Shown: positions 58,395 through 64,000 of the stretch, piece after piece
Position numbering within the stretch: position 1 is the first letter of the stretch
Layout: every line of letters begins with the position of its first letter
Assembly (NCBI GenBank): GCA_016931715.1
Contig: JAFGEF010000017.1
Span: forward strand, 1 to 64,000
Reading direction: 5' to 3'
Source of the DNA: Sedimentisphaerales bacterium
GTDB lineage: Bacteria > Planctomycetota > Phycisphaerae > Sedimentisphaerales > Anaerobacaceae
Length of the DNA: 64,000 nt
Notes under the pieces: generated by a model
The model's input: the letters and a program-made list of their open reading frames with translations, nothing else
What the model was told of the DNA's origin: nothing
Databases searched by the model: none
Made by a program: the position numbers and the translations under genes

Positions 58395-58581
58395 TCTGCA
58401 AAATTGAAGTTAGACATATATTGTATGAAGAAAATCAGTTTAAAAGATTTTCTTCATACAATCTGCCGCTTTGCTGTAACTGCTTATATATGAATAATTT
58501 AAGTTAATTGCTTAAGAAAGAAAAAATTAAACACAAGCAATTTTTTCTTTCTTAAAGTATGTCTAACTTCAATTTTGCAGA
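58395..58581. repeat. Nested-stem palindromic element B
   Basis: tctgcaaaattgaagttagacata (58395-58418) / exact reverse complement 58558-58581; inner stems 58420-58436/58446-58462 and 58512-58528/58539-58555. Confidence 0.92.
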
Positions 58582-58605
58582 TTCCTTGTATTTACCAAAA
58601 AAAAC

Positions 58606-58640
58606 TGGATGCGTATTTGTTTGAACACGCATCCAGCCGC
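58606..58640 (+). other. Strong stem-loop CTGGATGCGT/ACGCATCCAG in a gene-free gap
   Basis: 10-bp perfect stem with 12-nt loop followed by SD-like aaaggagg and ATG TAA. Confidence 0.7.
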
Positions 58641-58991
58641 TTAAAGGAGGGCGGTTATGTAAATAAATACGCCCGGTTTGCTTTTTCCACCTTTTTATTT
58701 CCCAACGTTTCTCTTTCTTATATACAAACGAGTTTTAGGAGGTCTATGTGTCAAATTTCTGAATAAACGCTTTAATGCCGATAAATTCTCCTCGATAATG
58801 AGCGAAACTGCTGTCTTCACTTCCGTATTTTCCTTCTTTCCCATATTCTTATTTCCCAAATTTTTCTACTTTCCTCACAGTTTCATATCATTGACAGAAA
58901 AGACGGACAGACAGCGGGATTTATTGCAGATTTTAAAAAATATTTTAAAAAAGTGAAAAAAAATGAATTGTATTAAAATAATTTGCTTATT

Positions 58992-60335
58992 TTATGCAGT
59001 TTTTCGACGGAAAACGAATATCCAGATATAATACACCGGAATTCCTATCAGAATACTTCCAATGCTGAATATTGAAGGCATTTTCCATTGAATAAACGCA
59101 AATATAGTCATAAAAATAACCGTAACCAAATAAATTGCAGGTACTATGGGGTATCCGGGCACACGAAAAGGCCTTTCCAGATTCGGCTGACGCCATCTAA
59201 GCACATATACTGCTGCTATAAACAAAAGTGCAAAGATAGACAAACCTACTGCGGCATACTTATATAGACTCTGAAAAGGTGTAATGAAAAGAATTATAAT
59301 AGCACAAATACTTTGCGCAGCCATTGCATATACCGGAATATGCCCTTTCTGACTAATACGCCCTGCTATTGAAGGAAATAAACCATCTTTCGCCATAGCA
59401 TAATAAACACGCGGTCCTGTGATAATAAAGGCGCTTACGGTAGCCAAAAACGTCAATCCGAGCAGAACAGAAAAAACGCTTGAAATGCGAGATCCGAACA
59501 GGTTTGCAACTGCAAGTTGCGGCAGCTTTTCGGCGTTATCAAATCCAATATCGCTTATAGGAACTGCATATGCGAATACGAGGTTAATAGCTAAATATAA
59601 GGCAATAACAAGCCCGGTACCGATTAAAAGTGAACGCGGAAGAGTTTTTCCCGGATTTTTTACCTCACCGGCAAGATAACTTGCTGCGTTCCAGCCGCTA
59701 TAGGCAAATAATACATAAAACAATTGTGTCGCCGCTGTTGCAATATCGACATTACCGTCAGAATTGCTTTCTGCAATGTTTGCCAGTTTCCCATTACCGA
59801 AAATAAAAGCAGATATTGCTAAAATTACGAAAATGCCAAATTTGATTATAGTCGTAATATTTTGCGTTAAGGCAGAAAAACGATGACCGACGAGATTAGG
59901 TAATGTAATCGCTATTATTATTACAGCGGCTGATATCTTAAAAATTATATTTGCATTTGCACTCTCGCTCGATATAAAAGGATTTAAAAGGTACATTGAA
60001 GCGATATAACCTGCCACCGCTAATGGAGCTGAAAAGCCGAGAAAAAACGATGTCCAGCCAGAAAGAAATGCAGGCATCGGTCCGTATGCCTGGCGAAGAT
60101 ATACATATTCTCCACCTGCCCTGGGCAATGCAGCGGCAAGCTCCGCTACGCATAACGCGCCGCAGATAGCGAGCAATCCACCAAATACCCACAGTCCGAA
60201 AATAACAGTATAATTTCCAAGAGATGCCATCATATATCCGGGAGAGATTAAAATACCTGTTCCAATCATGCTTGCGATAACGACATATATAGAAGTTGAC
60301 AGACCAAATCCGCGTTTAAGTTCTTCTTCCTGCAT
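58992..60335 (-). CDS. APC-superfamily amino acid permease
   Basis: 'VVIASMIGTGILISPGYMMASLGN', 'CVAELAAALPRAGGEYVYLRQAYGP'. Confidence 0.93.
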   Translation of the reverse strand: MQEEELKRGFGLSTSIYVVIASMIGTGILISPGYMMASLGNYTVIFGLWVFGGLLAICGALCVAELAAALPRAGGEYVYLRQAYGPMPAFLSGWTSFFLGFSAPLAVAGYIASMYLLNPFISSESANANIIFKISAAVIIIAITLPNLVGHRFSALTQNITTIIKFGIFVILAISAFIFGNGKLANIAESNSDGNVDIATAATQLFYVLFAYSGWNAASYLAGEVKNPGKTLPRSLLIGTGLVIALYLAINLVFAYAVPISDIGFDNAEKLPQLAVANLFGSRISSVFSVLLGLTFLATVSAFIITGPRVYYAMAKDGLFPSIAGRISQKGHIPVYAMAAQSICAIIILFITPFQSLYKYAAVGLSIFALLFIAAVYVLRWRQPNLERPFRVPGYPIVPAIYLVTVIFMTIFAFIQWKMPSIFSIGSILIGIPVYYIWIFVFRRKTA

Positions 60336-60467
60336 TCCATATACCCTTAAACAGAAGAAATATTTGTAGTTTTGAAAAGAACCGGTATCAATTTTTACTG
60401 CTCAAATTAGAGCTTAATATTTCCAGTACCGGCTATATAATCGCTTTATCTAAACATGCAGTCAAGA

Positions 60468-61259
60468 TTATTGTGCTGTTGTCACAGATGAAATTTCGAT
60501 TTTTTCGGGAGTTTTCTGCTCGCTCTGGCGTTTTTTAAGAGTCACTGTAACTCCTTCGAGCTGGACTGTTTCAAGATTAGGATTTGCAGTTATCGCATTA
60601 ATAAAGTCCCTGCCCACCTGGTCAATGTTATGAGCCAGGATAAGACCGCCCGGACGAACCAGAGGCATTAACTTGTTCAGATAGTCAAGATAACCCTCTT
60701 TATCAGCATCAAGAAACAGGATATCGATAGGCTCTTTCAGATTTTTAACTGTCTCATGAGCATCACCCATAACGAGCGTAACGATATTATCTACTCCCGC
60801 TCGTTTGAAGTTCTCCCGCGCAAGCGAAGCTCTGCCTTCGTCAATATCGTGTGTGATAAGCTTGCCGCCTGTTGCCTTCAGAGCCAGACAGAACCATATT
60901 CCGGAATAGCCGTTCGATGTCCCAATTTCGATGACATTTTGCGCATTTGTGGTTTCAGCAAGCATGCGCAGGATTCTGCCATCTAATGTTGGAACATTCA
61001 TCATTCCAGAACTCTGATTTCGATACATATCATCAAGCACACCGAGAATTTTCTTTTCCTGCTCGTTTAGCGGAATAGATGACTGCGGCGAAGTTAAAAC
61101 GCCCCTGCCTCTTGCACCGCCTCTTTGCATACCTGTTCCGAAATTACCACCACCGCCGCGACCCATCCTTTGAGCCGAAAGGCTCTGAGCCAATGTCAGC
61201 AGCAAAGCGACTGTCGCCACTAATAAAAATATTTTTCTGACCATCTTCAACTCCTTCAC
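60468..61259 (-). CDS. Exported O-methyltransferase-like protein with Gly/Arg-rich linker
   Basis: 'VIEIGTSNGYSGIWFCLALKATGGKLITHDID', 'ILFLDADKEGYLDYLNKLMPLVRPGGLILAHN'; signal peptide then 'MGRGGGGNFGTGMQRGGARGRG'. Confidence 0.9.
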   Translation of the reverse strand: MKELKMVRKIFLLVATVALLLTLAQSLSAQRMGRGGGGNFGTGMQRGGARGRGVLTSPQSSIPLNEQEKKILGVLDDMYRNQSSGMMNVPTLDGRILRMLAETTNAQNVIEIGTSNGYSGIWFCLALKATGGKLITHDIDEGRASLARENFKRAGVDNIVTLVMGDAHETVKNLKEPIDILFLDADKEGYLDYLNKLMPLVRPGGLILAHNIDQVGRDFINAITANPNLETVQLEGVTVTLKKRQSEQKTPEKIEISSVTTAQ

Positions 61260-61698
61260 AAAATGTTTTACTAAAATTTGTTATATAATTTCTTTACGTA
61301 TTAATCATAACAAATGTGCGAATCAATTTATATTAAAGTTTGCCTTATTGCAGAACATAATCATCAATAAGAAAGACGGACAAGCAAAAAGATTTATTAC
61401 ATAATTATGGATAATAATAAAAATCATGCACAGATATTAAATTGTTGATTCAGACACATTTTTTCTCTTGCTTGCCCGGCAGCCGAGTTGTATATTGCAT
61501 GTTGCGACGTACTCCATGATTTTCGAGCCGGCATTTAAGGCTCTCAGGTGTGTTCGTGTTTGCGTTACACCGGCAATGACGGAGTCCAGTTAGCAAAGCT
61601 AACTGTCCGCCATAGCCTTGTCGACGGTGGATGTACTTTTATCAGGCTGAAGGATGAAAACAAACTGCTAAATAGTTATACAGAAATTATAGAATAAT

Positions 61699-62001
61699 AT
61701 GTTGAAAGGCAATATGAAAAGAAAAACGGACAACCAGCAATCTCTACTTTCCTTACCAAATATTGGAGAAGAAATGGCTCGATGCCTTCATCAGGCCGGC
61801 ATCACCACTGCTCATGAATTAGCTAAAATCGGAAGTGTGGAAGCGGCTGTACTTGTGAATCCATATAAGCGATCCGGCCCTGTCTGCAGGAGTGCACTAT
61901 GTGCGATTGAAGGCGCCATTCGCGGCGTACGCTGGCACTCTATCCCCAAGTCAGAACGTGATGAATTGTGGAATAAATATCAACTGCGAATTAAGGGGTA
62001 A
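61699..62001 (+). CDS. TfoX C-terminal-domain-like protein
   Basis: 'LPNIGEEMARCLHQAGITTAHELAKIGSVEAAVLV..CRSALCAIEGAIRGVRWHSIPKSERDELW'. Confidence 0.85.
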   Translation: MLKGNMKRKTDNQQSLLSLPNIGEEMARCLHQAGITTAHELAKIGSVEAAVLVNPYKRSGPVCRSALCAIEGAIRGVRWHSIPKSERDELWNKYQLRIKG

Positions 62002-62039
62002 ATTCGGGAATACATAGCTATCCAGTACATTTTAGATAT

Positions 62040-62380
62040 TCAAAACCAAATAAACTTTATTTAACCACGACTCGACTGAGCTCGTCGAAGTCAGATTAAC
62101 GCCTATTTACACAGATAATTCATAATCACGACACTGTCATTCTCGCGCAGAGCATGCCCTGAGCGAAGCCGAATGGGCGGGAATCCATTTAAAAAGCAAT
62201 TCAAAACCACAAATGAACACGAATAAACACAAATAAAGATGTCATTGCGAACGAAGTGCGGCAATCTTCAAATTATTTTTTCGACACAGATTAACAGGAT
62301 TTACACGGATTTTTAATATTATTTTCTTTTTAATGTCATTCTGAGTGCAACGAAGAATCTATTTAAAAAAGAACTTCAAT
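62040..62380. repeat. Composite block of several dispersed repeat fragments
   Basis: ccacaaatgaacacgaataaacac; gtcattgcgaacgaagtgcggcaatctt; gacacagattaacaggatttacacggattt; gtcattctgagtgcaacgaagaatcta. Confidence 0.75.
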
Positions 62381-62576
62381 TTCTACTGTCTCCAGTATTT
62401 CCCTTGGGGATGGCCAAGCCACTGTGTTCTGTATTCTTCGTTTAGACTGGATAACAGGCTAAACAGGAATTATTTAGATACAAAATAACTTCATACTTGA
62501 CATAATCACACATCAATTATACCTTTTTAGAATGTTATATGAAAACCATTGAATAATATGATAGGCAAGAATTAGA

Positions 62577-63701
62577 ATGACGAATAAGAAGACATGTCTC
62601 ATTATCGGAGCTGGAGCTACATTTGCCGATGCAAATAAAAAAGGCTTTAGGTATGAACTCCCCCCTTTAGATAAGAACTTTTTTTGGAATCACCATATTT
62701 CATATTCGTATTCAAAGGCGAAAGATGGTAAAACATACAAAGCAAGTGGCTGGAATAGCTTTATTATGTATGACCTCAATAACTACTTTAGAAAGAAATA
62801 TGGCTATGACATATACACAAAAGATTCTCCAAATGATTCTTTAGAAAAAGTACTAAGAAATCTTTATACCGACATTTTTATCGCCGAGTCCACTAAGGAA
62901 GCCGAAGAATTGTTGGTTGGATTAATGACTCTACTAAACAATCTTATTTCCACATCAACGGCCAGAATAAAATTATCAATGAGGAACAAATTAATCAGAA
63001 TTATTAATAAGCTCATAAATGATTGTAAGTCGCAAGAAGACCTCACTATAATATCATATAATTTTGATTTGCAAGTTGAGAAATCATTGCATTACATAGC
63101 GAGTGTGTACCCAAGATTCAAGTCTTATTTTGATTTCCCAAATTGTTATTGTCTACCATCAAATAGTTATAAACTGACAGCACCTAAAAATGATAACTCC
63201 AAAATCTTTGATTCAGGCAAACAAGATACTCGTAAATTAAAAAGTATCAAAATACTAAAGCCGCATGGTTCACTGAATTGGTTTAGCCTTTATCCAGCGA
63301 AAAGTTCTTTACTTACACACATTATTAAATCTAAAAACATTATGATTTCAAGGCGGGTATTGCTTACCAAAAACTTAACATTCCAGGGAGAAAAAACCTT
63401 TCCTGTTGTCATACCACCACTCGTTAACAAAGGAACGTTTATAAGAAGCACAGTAATTAATAACGTTTGGAATAAAATGCGAAACGAGTTGAAAAAGTGT
63501 TCACGTTTGGTCGTATACGGATATTCTTGTCCTGAAGCTGATACAGAATCTTTTAATTTGTTGTCTCAGGTTTTTACAGAATCGCGATTGATCAAGGAGT
63601 TAGACATTATAAATCCAGATCCATCGATAATTACCAGATTGCAGGATGCTGTTAGATCGCCTATTATTCACTATTATAAAAACGCAGATAACTATGCATA
63701 G
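62577..63701 (+). CDS. SIR2-like domain protein
   Basis: 'CLIIGAGATFADANKKG', 'LTIISYNFDLQVEKSL', 'ILKPHGSLNWFSLY', 'SRLVVYGYSCPEADTESFNLL'. Confidence 0.72.
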   Translation: MTNKKTCLIIGAGATFADANKKGFRYELPPLDKNFFWNHHISYSYSKAKDGKTYKASGWNSFIMYDLNNYFRKKYGYDIYTKDSPNDSLEKVLRNLYTDIFIAESTKEAEELLVGLMTLLNNLISTSTARIKLSMRNKLIRIINKLINDCKSQEDLTIISYNFDLQVEKSLHYIASVYPRFKSYFDFPNCYCLPSNSYKLTAPKNDNSKIFDSGKQDTRKLKSIKILKPHGSLNWFSLYPAKSSLLTHIIKSKNIMISRRVLLTKNLTFQGEKTFPVVIPPLVNKGTFIRSTVINNVWNKMRNELKKCSRLVVYGYSCPEADTESFNLLSQVFTESRLIKELDIINPDPSIITRLQDAVRSPIIHYYKNADNYA

Positions 63702-64000
63702 AGGTGAGAAAACACGAACTACCATCTATTAATGGATGGTAATGGTACATAGAAAATAGTAACTGCTTACTATAAAGTCCATTTACTCAAAAAAAGGTGA
63801 GCTGCAACATTGTGATGCAGCCGCACCTGAATTTATTTATCGATAAATTTTTGTATTCTTTAATTTATACAACTATTTTAAAATCCGTTGTGCGAACCAA
63901 TAGAGACTGTTCTTCGGCGATTTTTAAAACCGCATGAAGAAATCCCAGGTTTCTTTTGCAATCCAGTTTACATTTGATCCGGGGTCTTTTTCGTTATTTG

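Noticed and set aside
58575-58956. Two overlapping Phe-rich ORFs in the 58.6-58.9 kb gap
   Set aside because: Composition reflects pyrimidine-rich sequence; the first runs through the strong hairpin and the SD/ATG-TAA element.

Overview
This 64-kb window is a gene-dense bacterial chromosome segment of moderate-to-low GC. Gene content (lpxB, PEP-CTERM-like signal, DUF4954, many short palindromic repeats) suggests a Planctomycetes/Phycisphaerae-like genome; that assignment is inference. Recognisable housekeeping genes include an aroC homologue, lpxB, pepF-like, purA, uppS, cdsA, phoH, HD-7TM, ybeY, corC-like, recO, ruvABC, cysS, ispF, hisB, hisC, purL and nagB. No rRNA, tRNA or CRISPR array was recognised. 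Points judged most worth a second look: (1) two non-coding elements (7599-7774 and 58395-58581) with the same architecture, an outer perfect 24-25 bp inverted repeat enclosing two long perfect or near-perfect hairpins, but almost unrelated arm sequences, plus an apparent deleted relative at 30144-30193; (2) an exported protein made of three tandem SAM-methyltransferase domains; (3) a four-member family of membrane-anchored SDS22-like LRR proteins, three in one operon; (4) divergent or degenerate enzymes (chorismate synthase without GESHG, YbeY lacking its third His, amidase with HH->YY); (5) a PgpA-UppP fusion; (6) a palindromic repeat inserted in-frame in purL; (7) a GxxExxY gene and a GxxExxY relic, both next to the same dispersed repeat family; (8) an SIR2-like gene beside a block of repeat debris. 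All calls come from reading the sequence and supplied ORFs; no database search was run.
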